A stretch of 64,000 nt of DNA from Spiroplasma endosymbiont of Lonchoptera lutea (GCF_964019715.1 NZ_OZ026463.1:434001-498000), one strand, 5' to 3'; shown: positions 1 through 10,159, counted from the first letter of the stretch. Translations and numbers: made by a program. Notes: generated by a model not told the origin, from the sequence alone.

Positions 1-178
1 TTATAATCTTTATGATATTTTTGTTGAAAGTGATAATATTACAAATAATTTGCTTGTTGTTAGTTTTAGTGCCATTTTGGATTTAGTTCGTAGTCAGCAA
101 ATATACATTGAACAAGCAGATATGTTTGCTCCCATCACATTAAAATATCGAGGTGAATTTAGTGAAGAAAATGAATAA
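1..178 (+). CDS. scpA: Segregation and condensation protein A, C-terminal end (partial)
   Basis: Only the last 58 codons are in the window, read from base 2 to the TAA at 176-178. ScpA is the kleisin subunit of the SMC-ScpA-ScpB condensin that organises and separates the nucleoid. The tail contains the segment VVSFSAILDLVRSQQIYIEQ, which resembles the C-terminal winged helix of ScpA that contacts the SMC head. Its end overlaps the start of scpB, the usual Firmicutes/Mollicutes arrangement. The identification rests on this tail and on the scpB neighbour. Confidence 0.8.
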   Translation, partial: YNLYDIFVESDNITNNLLVVSFSAILDLVRSQQIYIEQADMFAPITLKYRGEFSEENE

Positions 179-716
179 TTATGCTTTAATGGAAGGATTA
201 ATTTTTATTGCTGGTGAAGAAGGCATTAGTAATCAAAAAATTGCTAAAAAGTTAAATCTTAGTCTTAATCTTGTTAATGAAATGTTAATTACTATCCAAC
301 AGCAGTTAGAAGCGGATGAATCGCGAGGCATAGCATTAATGAATAATAATAATGTTTTTAAGTTTATGACAAAACAAGAACATTTTAATATTTATGAATC
401 ATTAGTTATTGAGCAAACTAGTAAATTATCAACGGCTGCATTAGAAACGCTAGCAATTATTGCTTATAAAGGTCCAATAGTAAAAAGTGAAATTGAAAGT
501 ATTCGTGGTGTTAGCAGTGATTTTATGGTTGCTAAATTAAAAGCCCGAGAATTAATTGTTGAATTGGGAAGAAGTGATGCTCCGGGGCGACCAATATTAT
601 ATGGCGTGAGTCAATATTTTTTAGATTATTTTAATTTATCTTCGTTAGATAAATTACCACCATTACCAGAATCTTTTTTTGATAAAGATGAAGACACTAA
701 TTTGTTTATTAATTAA
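162..716 (+). CDS. scpB: Segregation and condensation protein B
   Basis: ScpB binds ScpA and regulates the SMC condensin complex. The protein, about 184 aa, has two winged-helix units; TAALETLAIIAYKGPIVKSE and the following IRGV segment are the family signature. GTG at 162 is chosen because AGGTG at 151-155 gives normal ribosome-binding spacing. ATG at 171 (MNNYALMEG) is an alternative. The gene overlaps the end of scpA and is followed after a few bases by rluB, so the three are probably co-transcribed. Confidence 0.9.
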   Translation: MKKMNNYALMEGLIFIAGEEGISNQKIAKKLNLSLNLVNEMLITIQQQLEADESRGIALMNNNNVFKFMTKQEHFNIYESLVIEQTSKLSTAALETLAIIAYKGPIVKSEIESIRGVSSDFMVAKLKARELIVELGRSDAPGRPILYGVSQYFLDYFNLSSLDKLPPLPESFFDKDEDTNLFIN

Positions 717-727
717 GGATAATGATA

Positions 728-1468
728 ATGAAAAAAGAACGATTACAAAAAATAATTGCTATGCGTGGTTATTGTTCACGGCGAAAAGCAGAACAATTAA
801 TTTTAGCAGGTAAAGTTGCAGTTAATGAACAAATTATTACGGAATTAGGATTTAAAGTTGAAGTAAATGCTAAAATTACTGTTAATGGTGAATTATTGCC
901 AGCAGAACAAGAAAATATTTATTTAGCTTTTAATAAACCAATTGGCTGTATTACTTCTTTGGATGACCCCCTCGGAAGAAAAACTGTCTTTGATTATTTA
1001 CAAGATATTACTGTGCGAATTTATCCGATTGGCAGATTAGATTATTATACTAGTGGGTTATTATTATTAACTAATGATGGTAATTTTGCTAATTTAATTA
1101 TGCATCCAACCCACGGCATTAATAAAGTTTATGAAGTAGCGGTTAAAGGTAAAATTACTTCCACAACGATTAATAATTTATTAAATGGTGTTTTAATTGA
1201 TGATGATTTTTTAGCTAAAGCAGTACAAGTTAAATTATTAAGAGTAAATAGTAAGCAACAATCTTATATGTTAGCAATAACAATTCAAGATGGTCACAAT
1301 CAACAAATTCGGAAAATGATTAAAGCAATAAATGGTAAAGTTTTAGCATTAAAACGGGTTGCTGTGGGAATATTAACCCTTAGTGGTATTAGTGAAGGTC
1401 ATTATCGGTTATTAACAAATAATGAAGTTAAGCAATTAGAAATAATGGCGAAAAAAAATAATCCTTAG
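728..1468 (+). CDS. rluB: Ribosomal large subunit pseudouridine synthase B family
   Basis: RluB-type enzymes convert a uridine of 23S rRNA (around 2605 in E. coli numbering) to pseudouridine. The 246-aa protein starts with an S4 RNA-binding domain (RLQKIIAMRGYCSRRKAEQL), followed by the RsuA/RluB/E/F catalytic domain with GRLDYYTSGLLLLTNDG, which carries the catalytic Asp. ATG at 728 is preferred over ATG 722 because AAGGAT at 714-719 is better spaced for it. The gene directly follows scpB and converges on ppa, with a shared hairpin terminator between them. Confidence 0.88.
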   Translation: MKKERLQKIIAMRGYCSRRKAEQLILAGKVAVNEQIITELGFKVEVNAKITVNGELLPAEQENIYLAFNKPIGCITSLDDPLGRKTVFDYLQDITVRIYPIGRLDYYTSGLLLLTNDGNFANLIMHPTHGINKVYEVAVKGKITSTTINNLLNGVLIDDDFLAKAVQVKLLRVNSKQQSYMLAITIQDGHNQQIRKMIKAINGKVLALKRVAVGILTLSGISEGHYRLLTNNEVKQLEIMAKKNNP

Positions 1469-1479
1469 GGATTATTTTT
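1457..1479. terminator. Bidirectional terminator between rluB and ppa
   Basis: AATAATCC (1457-1464) pairs with GGATTATT (1469-1476) around a 4-base loop. A T-run follows on both strands (TTTTTG on plus, eight T on minus). Both stop codons lie in or beside the hairpin, so one structure can end both convergent transcripts. Confidence 0.7.
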
Positions 1480-2023
1480 GTATTTCTTTAAATTTTTCTA
1501 GTAATTTTTCTTTTCCTTCATTAATTAGAAGTTCGTTATATTTAGTATATAGTTCACGACAATGAGCTAACTCTTTTAAAGCTCATTGTTCATCTTTTCA
1601 TTCTTTAACAATAACTGCTTTTTTTTGTAACTGTTTATATTGGATAAAGAAATTTTTAATTTTTGCTAAAGTATGTTCAGGAACATCTTTTAAAGATTTA
1701 AGATGATTAAAATGCGGGTCATCGGCTAAAACACCAAATAGCTTAGTATCAATTTCACCACCATCAATCATTTCTAAGGCTCCAAGAATTCTAACATTGG
1801 CTTGACATCCAGCAATTGTTGGATATGTTGCTAAAGCAATAACATCAAGCGGATCACCATCTCAGTCTAAAGTATTTTCAATACAACCATATTCGGCAGG
1901 ATAAACATTAGCACCATATAAAACACGATCTAAAATAATTCTTTTAGTTTCAAAATTATATTCATATTTGTTACTACTACCAGTAGTAATTTCAATAATT
2001 ACAGGAACGATATTATTTTCCAT
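1472..2023 (-). CDS. ppa: Inorganic pyrophosphatase (family I)
   Basis: Hydrolyses pyrophosphate to two phosphates in the cytoplasm, pulling nucleotide and nucleic-acid synthesis forward. The 183-aa reading frame contains VLYGANVYPAEYGCIENTLD and DWDGDPLDVIAL, the family I signature with its metal-binding aspartates (D-x-D-P-x-D). A UGA Trp lies inside DWDGDP, so the frame is only continuous with the Mycoplasma/Spiroplasma code. The start ATG at 2023 is preceded by GGAGAA. Length is usual for bacterial family I enzymes. Confidence 0.92.
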
Positions 2024-2112
2024 TAATAAATTTTCTCCTTTTCTTTATTTGTAAAAATATTATACAATAAATATGTTGAAATAACGGTAATTAATTAAGG
2101 AGTAATAAATTA

Positions 2113-2766
2113 ATGAGAAAGACAACAAGATTGTTATGAGTAACATTTAAAAATGATAGTCAATTAACAATTAAAAAGCTAGTTTTAATTGCTAATTTTT
2201 TAGCTATTTGTTTATTAGTGGGTTATATTAGTAAATTTATTCCGCCTTTATTTTTGCCTTACTTAAAATTAGAATTTATTGATGTTTTTATTATTATTGC
2301 TTTTCCGTTTTTAGGAATTATTTATACTTATTTTTTAGTATTTTTAATTCCTTGAATGTTAATACTAATTACTAGTGTTAGTGGTCCAATTGCTTATTTA
2401 GCTTTAATGTTAGCAACAGGAGGATTTTATTCAATATTTTTAATTGTCCAAATACCATTATTTTTTATTATTCAATTTTGTGGATGAACAAAAAATAGTT
2501 CTGGTAAATTTTTAACAATTATTGTTTGAATTATTAGTATTTTTTTAGCAGCCATCATTAATTCATTTTGAATGACTTTTTTAAATTGAGCTTTTATTTT
2601 GGAATTATATGGGATGGCATCTTTACGAAATCAATTATTTGTAGTTTTTTTACCATTTAATTTAATAAAATTTTGTTTGGAAGCTTTAGTTTATAGTTTA
2701 ATCATAACAGCAATTTGACCATTAATTGAAAAAAATGCTAACGCAAGTTATTATATTTTATTATAA
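2113..2766 (+). CDS. ECF-type transporter substrate-binding (S) component-like membrane protein
   Basis: A 217-aa very hydrophobic protein with about five or six membrane spans and several UGA-encoded Trp. After a short basic N-terminus, the first span is followed by IPPLFLPYLKLEFIDVFIII, and a later stretch reads SGPIAYLALMLATGG. This pattern resembles the S components of energy-coupling-factor vitamin transporters in Mollicutes. The ligand cannot be read from the sequence, and no ECF ATPase genes are adjacent, as is usual for systems sharing one module. AAGGAG lies at 2097-2102. Confidence 0.6.
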
Positions 2767-2793
2767 TTATATTAGAGAAATGAGGCGGTAGTA

Positions 2794-3507
2794 GTGAAAA
2801 TTGAACAAACAAGGATGGAACGATTTTCGCTCTTACGAGAGCAAATTAATCGTGAGATTGAGTTAGATCAAGCATTATTGCAAGAAGAAGAGTTATTGCA
2901 AGATTATATTACGCGTTTTAGTCATATTGATAAGGAATATTTTCAAGAATTTCTTGATAATATTAATCAAGAATGAGAACTATTAAGTCCTCAACTACAT
3001 CAAGACCATTCAAAAGATTTTATTAATTTTGAAGTTAGATATGAAATTAATCAATATTTAACCGATATTCGTAGTAAGTATGATTGTGATTTAAATGATA
3101 ATGTTAATTTACAGCAAATTTTACAAGACCATAATTATCATCATAAGTTTGGACAGCATTTAAATGGTACTAGTGAAAGTAAATATCAAGAAATAATTTT
3201 AGCATTAGAAAATTCTGTTAAAAATTTACAAACTAAAATTTCTTCAGAAACGGAATTGACCCAGCAAGTAATTAAAATCTATCAAGAAAATTTAAAAAAG
3301 CATCCCGAGGCGTTAATGCCTAGTAAAAAACCGTTAGTAGAATTATTATCCAATTCAGCAGTAATTACTGATGAGCAATTTAATCAGTTAGTAACAAGGT
3401 TTAAAAAACAAAAAATTAGTTTTAAATGATTGGTATTGTTAATAATTGGTAGTATTATCTTGATTATCGCATTATTAATTGTTCTTTTACTTTTATTAAT
3501 TCAATAA
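2794..3507 (+). CDS. Hypothetical tail-anchored coiled-coil protein
   Basis: A 237-aa protein I do not recognise. The N-terminal 200 residues are charged and helical, rich in Glu, Gln and Lys (for example RMERFSLLREQINREIELDQ), and probably form coiled coils. The C-terminus is a single strongly hydrophobic stretch (WLVLLIIGSIILIIALLIVL) ending a few residues later, typical of a tail anchor with the bulk in the cytoplasm. The GTG start at 2794 has GAGGCGG upstream; ATG 2815 is possible. It lies just before cmk in the same direction. Confidence 0.6.
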
Positions 3508-3550
3508 TATCATTATATTAGATGTATAATTTATTAGAGGTGGAATAAAA

Positions 3551-4240
3551 ATGAAACAGATAAATATTGCTATTGATGGACCAGCTGGAAGTGGTAAGTC
3601 AACAACTGCTAAATTAGTCGCTAAACGGTTACATTATATTTTTATTGACACTGGCTTAATGTATCGGGCTTTGACACTTTATTGTTTAGTAAATAAAATT
3701 GATATTGATGATAATCGAGCAGTTATTAAGGTGTTGACTAATATTAGATTTAGTTATGATGCTAATGGCAATATTTATGTGAATGGGGTAAAACAAAATT
3801 CTTATGATTTAAGTAGTAAAAAGGTTGTTGAGTATGTTAGTCCTATTAGTGCTATCAAAGCAATAAGAACATTTATGGTTAAAAGTCAAAGAGCAATTGT
3901 TCAAGGTTTTGGTTATATTCTTGCAGGGAGAGATATTGGGACGGTTGTTTTACCTAATGCGCAATTAAAAATATTTTTAACAGCAACAGTTAGTAAAAGA
4001 GCACAAAGAAGAGTGGAACAAGCACGACAACAAGGAATAGTTTTAGAATTGTCTAATGTTCAAAATAATTTACAAGATCGTGATCGTCAAGATTCCGATC
4101 GTAAAGTTGGTCCCTTAAAGAAAGCAAATGATGCGATTGAAATTGATAATAGTAATTTATCTTTAGATCAAATTGTTGATTTAATTGCAACAATGGCTTA
4201 TGAAATTAAAAAGAAATCAATGCTTTTTGCAAATGCATAG
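3551..4240 (+). CDS. cmk: Cytidylate kinase
   Basis: Phosphorylates CMP/dCMP to the diphosphates with ATP. The 229-aa protein opens with the P-loop IDGPAGSGKSTTAKLVAKRL and contains DTGLMYRALTLY and LAGRDIGTVVLPNA, which are characteristic of Cmk nucleotide and CMP binding. The lid region QDRDRQDSDRKVGPLKKA follows. GAGGTG lies at 3536-3541. It is followed at 15 bases by der, the common cmk-der pairing of Gram-positive relatives. Confidence 0.95.
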   Translation: MKQINIAIDGPAGSGKSTTAKLVAKRLHYIFIDTGLMYRALTLYCLVNKIDIDDNRAVIKVLTNIRFSYDANGNIYVNGVKQNSYDLSSKKVVEYVSPISAIKAIRTFMVKSQRAIVQGFGYILAGRDIGTVVLPNAQLKIFLTATVSKRAQRRVEQARQQGIVLELSNVQNNLQDRDRQDSDRKVGPLKKANDAIEIDNSNLSLDQIVDLIATMAYEIKKKSMLFANA

Positions 4241-4255
4241 TTAGGAAAAAATAAA

Positions 4256-5575
4256 ATGAAAAATTCTGCAATTGTCGCTATTATTGGGCGACCTAATGTT
4301 GGTAAGTCAACATTATTTAATCGCTTGATTAAAAATCGTTTATCAATTGTTGATGATACAGTAGGAGTTACGCGGGATCGGATTTATCAAAAGGCACAAT
4401 GACTTAATCGTGAATTTTGATTAGTAGATACAGGTGGTCTTGGTTTTGGTAATGATGAATTACAAGAACAAATTTTGTTACAAGCACAAATTGCGATTGA
4501 ACAAGCGGATGTTATTATTTTTACTACTAACTATCAAGAACGCTTGCAAGATGAGGAAAAACAAATTGCTAAAATGCTTTATGGAATTAATAAACCGGTT
4601 ATTTTGGTTGTTAATAAATATGATAATCAACAAGTTAATAATGAACTATATGAGTTTATTCAATTAGGATTTGGTGAACCAATTGCTGTTTCGTCAACGC
4701 ATGGGATTGGGATTGGTGATTTGTTAGATAAAATTATTTTTAGTTTAAATCAGTTAAATTTAGAAATAAAACCAGATCTTGAAAATGAAACTAAAATGGC
4801 TATTATTGGCCGACCGAATGTTGGTAAGTCTAGTTTAACAAACGCATTATTAAATGAATCGCGGGTTGTGGTTTCTAATGTTCCAGGCACGACAACTGAT
4901 GCGGTTGATAGTTCATTTGTTAGAAATGGGCAAAAATTTGTTGTTATTGATACGGCGGGAATTAGAAAACGAGGAAAAGTTCAAACAAATTTAGAAAAGT
5001 ATAGTGTTTTGCGGGCTTTAAAAGCTGTGGAACGAAGTGATATTGTTTTATTAGTATTAGATGGTAAAGAAGGTATTAGAGAACAAGATGCTAAAATTGG
5101 TGCCATTGCGAAAGAGGGTTATAAACCGGTAATTATTGTTGTTAACAAATATGATGAAATGGAAAAAACAAAAAAAACCTTAGATGATTTTCGTAAAGAA
5201 ATTCAAGTTCATTTTAAATATCTTCATTATGCTTTTGTAATTTTTGTTTCGGCATTAAAAAATGTCCATCTTGGAAAGATTTTTCAAAATATTAATAAGA
5301 TTCAAGAAAAACAAAATTTACGAATTCAAACTAGTGTTGTTAATGAAATTCTTAGTAAGGCTCAATTATTACATCAACCACCTATTTTTCAAGGTGAACG
5401 ATTAAAGATATATTATGCTACGCAAGTAAGTAAGCAACCGATTACTTTTGTTTTATTTGTTAATGACCCGAAGCATTTACATTTTTCATATGCAAGATTT
5501 TTGGAAAATCAGTTACGAGAATATTTTGACTTTCAAGGAATTCCTTTACGATTGATTTTTCGTCAAAGAAAATAA
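4256..5575 (+). CDS. der: Ribosome-assembly GTPase Der (EngA)
   Basis: Essential GTPase for 50S ribosomal subunit maturation. The 439-aa protein has two tandem G domains: the first P-loop is [14 protein letters not shown] near residue 10, with NKYD later. The second is [15 protein letters not shown] near residue 183, with [11 protein letters not shown] and NKYDEM. A C-terminal KH-like domain ends in [12 protein letters not shown] encodes Trp in the first G domain, so standard-code translation breaks the gene. The start ATG 4256 follows TTAGGA. Confidence 0.95.
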
Positions 5576-5596
5576 ATATTTAAGGAAGGTAAAAGA

Positions 5597-6592
5597 ATGC
5601 AAAAAATTATTATTTTACGAACTGGTGCATTTGCTAGTGCTTTGGCACAAGTTTTAGCAGATAATAAAAATGAAGTATTAATGTATGGTATTGAAAAAAG
5701 TGAAGTTGATGATATTAATAATAATCATCAAAATAGTAAATATTTTCAAGAAATTCGTTTAAATGAAAATATTGTGGCGACTAATGATTTAAAACAAGCT
5801 TTATGTGATGCTAAAGTTATTGTTTTTGCGGTTCCTTCGCTGGTTTTACCTAGTGTTTGTCAGCAAATTAATGAGTTAGTAACTTATCCAGTGCATTTTA
5901 TTAATATTGCTAAAGGTTTTGACCCTAATAGTGGTGAAAGGTTATCATTAACAATTCGCAAAAATTTAAATCCTGATATTATTGAAGATTTGTCAGGACT
6001 ATATGGCCCTAGTATTGCGATTGAAATTGTTCAAAGATTTTCCACACAAGTAACAGCGGTTAGTGAGAATTTATTATATGCAAAAAAAGTTCAACAATAT
6101 TTTAATAGTGAAAATTTTTCGGTGATGATTACTAATGATTTTATTGGTGTTGAATGTGCTAGTGCATTAAAAAATGTTGTTGCGATTATTTCGGGAATGT
6201 TAAAAGGTCAAAATGCTAGTGATAATACTGTCGCATCTTTTATTACTATTGGTTTAAATGAAGCAATTAAATTTAGTAATAAAATGGGGGGAAAGTTAGA
6301 AACATTTTTAACGCCAGCTGGAATTGGTGATTTAATTTTAACAGCAATGTCACCGAAATCTCGTAATTATCAATTTGGTTATGAAATTGGAAAAACTAAT
6401 GATCCAGAAACTGTTATTAAGCAATTGCAAAAAACTGTTGAAGGTTTTGGTACTTGTCGGTTGGTTAATGAACAAATGCTAAAATTAAAGTTAAACCTCC
6501 CTTTATTTGCATTATTATATAAAATTCTTTATTTATATGAAAATCCGCAAATTGTAATTAACGACTTTTTAAAACATTTTCCAATTGAATAA
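5597..6592 (+). CDS. gpsA: NAD(P)-dependent glycerol-3-phosphate dehydrogenase
   Basis: Interconverts dihydroxyacetone phosphate and sn-glycerol-3-phosphate, supplying the phospholipid backbone. The 331-aa protein has NIAKGFDPNSGERLS, the LYGPSIAIEI segment, and the C-terminal domain with ALKNVVAIISGMLKG and TPAGIGDLILTAMSPKSRNYQFG. The substrate Lys motif (ECASALKNV) is present. One oddity is that the N-terminal dinucleotide motif, usually GxGxxG/A, reads LRTGAFASALA, with Arg at residue 8 where the first Gly is expected. Start ATG 5597 has AAGGAAGG upstream. Confidence 0.92.
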   Translation: MQKIIILRTGAFASALAQVLADNKNEVLMYGIEKSEVDDINNNHQNSKYFQEIRLNENIVATNDLKQALCDAKVIVFAVPSLVLPSVCQQINELVTYPVHFINIAKGFDPNSGERLSLTIRKNLNPDIIEDLSGLYGPSIAIEIVQRFSTQVTAVSENLLYAKKVQQYFNSENFSVMITNDFIGVECASALKNVVAIISGMLKGQNASDNTVASFITIGLNEAIKFSNKMGGKLETFLTPAGIGDLILTAMSPKSRNYQFGYEIGKTNDPETVIKQLQKTVEGFGTCRLVNEQMLKLKLNLPLFALLYKILYLYENPQIVINDFLKHFPIE

Positions 6593-6597
6593 AAATA

Positions 6598-7164
6598 ATG
6601 AACATAAATTCGTTAAATATTTTTCATAAGTGAAGACTTTTATTACAGTTTTATAAGGTTCTTTTAATTACTGAAGATGAATTAATTATTTTATTATTAC
6701 TAATGCATTTATTATCGGAAGAATATCAATTTATAACTCCGCGGGAATTAGAAAATTTTTCTAATTTTGATGTTAACAAAATTGATAAATTATTAGTTCA
6801 ATTATTAGAAAAAGATTATTTACAAATTAGTAATTTTAATGATAAGTTAACAATGTCATTAACGTCATTATTTAATAGGATTTTTCAGATGTTGCAAGAT
6901 GATAATGTAATTATTGAAGATAAGTTTGTTGATATTAATAGTGTTTTAGTAACACCGTTATCTTTTGAACAAAAATTATTTATTGAGCAACATTTGAATG
7001 ATGAAAATTTAATTAATAAGGTGCAATCGTTAAAAAGTAATAATAAAAAAACTAATTTTATTAAATTACAACAATTGATTTTAAATTCTAGTAATAAAAA
7101 AGGTTTATCACAATTTAATTGATTAATTACTGATATGATTGATGCCATAAAAAAGGAGGAATAA
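6598..7164 (+). CDS. DnaD-like replication/primosome domain protein
   Basis: A 188-aa protein starting at ATG 6598, five bases after gpsA. The first 100 residues read as a winged-helix region (TEDELIILLLLMHLLSEEYQFITPRELE) like the DnaD N-terminal domain, which in Firmicutes helps load the helicase. The C-terminal part (SFEQKLFIEQHL to FNWLITDMIDAIKK) resembles the DnaD/DnaB repeat. It sits directly upstream of gpsB with a five-base gap, suggesting one transcript. The assignment rests on fold-like pattern and context, with moderate certainty. Confidence 0.55.
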
Positions 7165-7168
7165 TTTT

Positions 7169-7501
7169 ATGAAAAATGATAATAGTTTTAAATTGGCAAA
7201 AGAGGATATTTTAGAAAAAGAATTTCAAATTAATTTTAAAGGTTATGATGCCCAAGAAGTTGATCGGTTTTTAGATATTGTTCAAAAAGATTATGATGCT
7301 TTTAATAAAATTATGGAAACTCATATTGATGAAATTTCGCGTTTAAAAGAAAAACTTAAAGAAATAATTGAAGAACATGAAAAGTTAAAAAGTAATTATG
7401 AAATTGTTATGCAACAACGAGATAAGTTAGAAGAAAAAGGTTTACGAAATGTTGATATCATAAATCGGTTAAGTAAACTTGAAAGTAAAGTTAATAAATA
7501 G
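7169..7501 (+). CDS. gpsB: DivIVA-domain cell-cycle protein GpsB
   Basis: A 110-aa DivIVA/GpsB family protein, a cytoplasmic adaptor that binds the membrane at division or curvature sites. The N-terminal lipid-binding motif appears as FQINFKGYDAQEVDRFLDIV, followed by a long coiled coil (EISRLKEKLKEIIEEHEKLK). Length fits GpsB rather than full DivIVA. GGAGGA ends five bases before the ATG. In a wall-less spiroplasma the usual peptidoglycan partners are absent, so the precise role is unknown. Confidence 0.8.
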   Translation: MKNDNSFKLAKEDILEKEFQINFKGYDAQEVDRFLDIVQKDYDAFNKIMETHIDEISRLKEKLKEIIEEHEKLKSNYEIVMQQRDKLEEKGLRNVDIINRLSKLESKVNK

Positions 7502-7513
7502 TAAAATGGATAT

Positions 7514-7935
7514 GAGATTAAAAATCCGTGCTAATCGCTGTTAGAAATTTATTTTTAATAGAGGAAAGTCCACACTCACACTAGCTGTGATGCTAGTAAT
7601 GTTTATGCTTGGATAAAAAATAATCCAAGGATAAGAAATAGCATCTGCTGTTTCTTAGATGGCTAATTAATAACCTAAGTTAATTATTTAATATGGTTTA
7701 GTAGTTTATAAAAGTGCCATAGTGACGATGCTAATGAGAAATTATTAGAGTGGAACGCGGTAAACCCCATAAGTGAGAAACTCAAATTATGGTAGGGGAA
7801 CTATTAATTGCGAATGATAAGTAATTAATGGATATTTGTTAACATTTAAAGGTTAATTAATATAGATAAATGATTAGCACTTAAAGCATTGATGTCTTTA
7901 AGAACAGAATGTGGCTTATGAGATTTTTAATCTCG
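7514..7935 (+). ncRNA. rnpB: RNase P RNA (bacterial, Gram-positive type)
   Basis: The catalytic RNA that trims the 5' leader of tRNA precursors. GAGATTAAAAATC at 7514-7526 pairs with GATTTTTAATCTC near 7922-7934, forming helix P1. Conserved core blocks are present: GAGGAAAGTCCACACTC at 7561-7577 and ACAGAATGTGGCTTATG near 7905-7921 (helix P4 strands). The P1 3' strand is followed by eight T, so it doubles as the terminator. It lies between gpsB and pgsA. Confidence 0.93.
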
Positions 7936-7982
7936 TTTTTTTTATTTTTAGGTTATAATTATTTAATATAGGAGGGTTGCTA

Positions 7983-8600
7983 ATGAATTTACCAAATAAA
8001 ATAACATTAGTACGAATTATTTTAGTACCAATAATTTTAATTTTAATGTTGTTAGGCGGACCATTTGATAACTATAATTTTGTTAGTGGTAGTATTAGTA
8101 TTGATAGTAATGTTAAAATTAATATTCTTTGAATTATTGCAGGGTTCCTTTTTATTATTGCTTGTTTTAGTGATTGATTAGATGGTTATCTTGCTAGAAA
8201 AAATAATCAAGTAACAAACTTTGGTAAGATTGCTGATCCGATTGCTGATAAGATGTTGACTAGTGGTGTTTTAATCATTATGACAATTCCGCAAATTATT
8301 CCGGTTTGAGTAACATTAATTTTGATTTCTCGCGATATTTTGCTTGATGGGATAAGAATGTTTTTAGCAACTAAGAAAGTTGTTATTGCTGCTAATTATT
8401 ATGGTAAATTAAAAACGCTAATGCAAATGGTGGGGTTAACATTATTATTTTTTATTAATCATATTTGATTTGGATGAGATAGTGGTTGAGGTTCATGAAA
8501 GTATCATATTATTTTAATACCAATGTATTTATCATTATTGCTTTCAATTTGGAGTGCAATTACTTATATTCTTGGAATTAAACAAAGCAATCAAAAATAA
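7983..8600 (+). CDS. pgsA: CDP-diacylglycerol-glycerol-3-phosphate 3-phosphatidyltransferase
   Basis: Membrane enzyme making phosphatidylglycerol phosphate from CDP-diacylglycerol and glycerol-3-phosphate. The 205-aa protein has the full CDP-alcohol phosphotransferase motif, [18 protein letters not shown] followed by KIADPIADK, with the essential aspartates. About five or six membrane spans and many UGA Trp codons are seen. The start ATG 7983 follows GGAGGG. The glycerol-3-phosphate supply gene gpsA lies 1.4 kb upstream in the same region. Confidence 0.93.
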
Positions 8601-8623
8601 ATACTAATTAGGAGGAAAAAAAG

Positions 8624-9079
8624 TTGCACGATTTAGTTAAATTATTAGAAAAGAAAAATTTAACCATTAGTAGTTGTGAAAGTATTACAGGAGGAGCTTT
8701 TAGTGAAGCATTAGTTAAGACGGAAGGAGCTAGTAAAGTATTTCGTGGTGGGTTAATAGCTTATAGTGCTCATTCTAAAGTTCATTTAGCAAGAGTTCAG
8801 TTAACAACTTTACAATCATTTGGTGCTGTTAGTGTTAAAACAGCTATTGAAATGGCACAAAACGCAAAAAATTTATTTGATAGTGATATGGCAATTAGTT
8901 TTACTGGTAATGCTGGTCCTGAAAATCATGAAAATAAGCCATTAGGTTTAGTATATATTGCATTGGCTTATAATAACAAATGTTTAGTTTATGAATATCA
9001 ATTATCGGGAAATCACAAACAAATTATTAATAAATGTGTTAAATTAACTAAAGAATTAATTAAAGAAAATTTAAAATAA
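8624..9079 (+). CDS. cinA: CinA C-terminal-domain protein (nicotinamide-nucleotide amidase type)
   Basis: A 151-aa protein consisting only of the CinA C-terminal domain, which in other bacteria deamidates nicotinamide mononucleotide. SCESITGGAFSEALVKTEGA and FRGGLIAYSAHSKVHLA are the family signatures, and SFTGNAGPE lies further on. The start is TTG at 8624, supported by GGAGG at 8612-8616. Placement immediately before recA is the classic cinA-recA pairing of Gram-positive bacteria, although the N-terminal molybdopterin-type domain is missing. Confidence 0.85.
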   Translation: MHDLVKLLEKKNLTISSCESITGGAFSEALVKTEGASKVFRGGLIAYSAHSKVHLARVQLTTLQSFGAVSVKTAIEMAQNAKNLFDSDMAISFTGNAGPENHENKPLGLVYIALAYNNKCLVYEYQLSGNHKQIINKCVKLTKELIKENLK

Positions 9080-9129
9080 ACTAGGAAAAGTTTATTTTTT
9101 TTGTTAATTTATTTAGTGGAGGTAAGAAA

Positions 9130-10149
9130 ATGTCAAAAAATAAAACAAATACTACCGAAATTATTAATCGCGAAGAACTTTTACAACAAGCATTACAAAC
9201 AATTATTAAAGAATATGGTCGGGATGCGGTTGTAGATATGAATAAAAAACTGCCATCCAAAGATAATGTCATTAGTTCGGGAAGTTTATTATTGGATATG
9301 GCAATTGGGATTGGCGGGTATCCTCGGGGCCGAGTTATTGAAGTTTATGGTGCTGAATCTTCAGGAAAAACCACTTTGGCATTACATGCCATTAGTGAAG
9401 TTCAAAAGAGTAATGGTAAAGCGGCTTTTATTGATGTAGAATATGCGTTAGACCCAAATTATGCTCAAAAAATTGGTGTTATTTTAGAACAATTAATAAT
9501 TGTTCAACCAGATTCAGGTGAGCAAGCGTTAGGGATATTAGAAGTTTTTGTTAAATCAAATGCTATTGATTTGATTGTAATTGATTCTGTGGCAGCATTA
9601 ACTCCCCAAGTTGAATTAGATGGTGAAATGTCTGATCAAACAATTGGTGCGCAAGCGCGATTAATGTCAAAGGCATTACGCAAGTTAAATTCATATATTG
9701 CTAAAACTAATTGTTTGGTTTTTTTTATTAATCAAATTAGAGAAAAAGTAGGAATTATTTTTGGTAATCCAGAAATAACCCCCGGAGGTAGAGCATTAAG
9801 ATTTTATTCATCATTACGAGTTGAATTAAGAAGAAGTGAACAAATTCTGCTTAATAATCAATTGGTTGGTTATAAAACTAAAGTTAAAATTGTTAAAAAT
9901 AAAGTTGCTGCTCCTTTTCAAATGACAGTTTTAGATATTTACTTTGATCGGGGAATATGTAAGTTAGAAGAATTGATTTCATTAGGTTTAAAGGCTAATA
10001 TTTTGCAAAAAAATGGTTCTTGATATAATTATGGTGAGCAGAAACTTGGTTTAGGTCGTGATAAGGTTAGAGAATTTTTTATTGCTAATGTTGATTTACA
10101 AGAACAGTTGCATTGTAATGTTGCTGAGTGATTACAGACTGTTAAGTAA
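9130..10149 (+). CDS. recA: Recombinase RecA, full length
   Basis: Strand-exchange recombinase. The 339-aa protein contains the Walker A GAESSGKTTLALHAI, LIVIDSVAALTP (Walker B region), the L2 region NQIREKVGIIFGNPEITPGG and the C-terminal DRGICKLEELISLGL. One UGA Trp lies near residue 299, so standard-code ORFs stop early there. SD is GGAGG at 9119-9123. S. citri is known for truncated recA; this copy looks intact, which is informative about the lineage and for the amount of recombination seen later in the window. Confidence 0.96.
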
Positions 10150-10159
10150 TGTTTAATCA

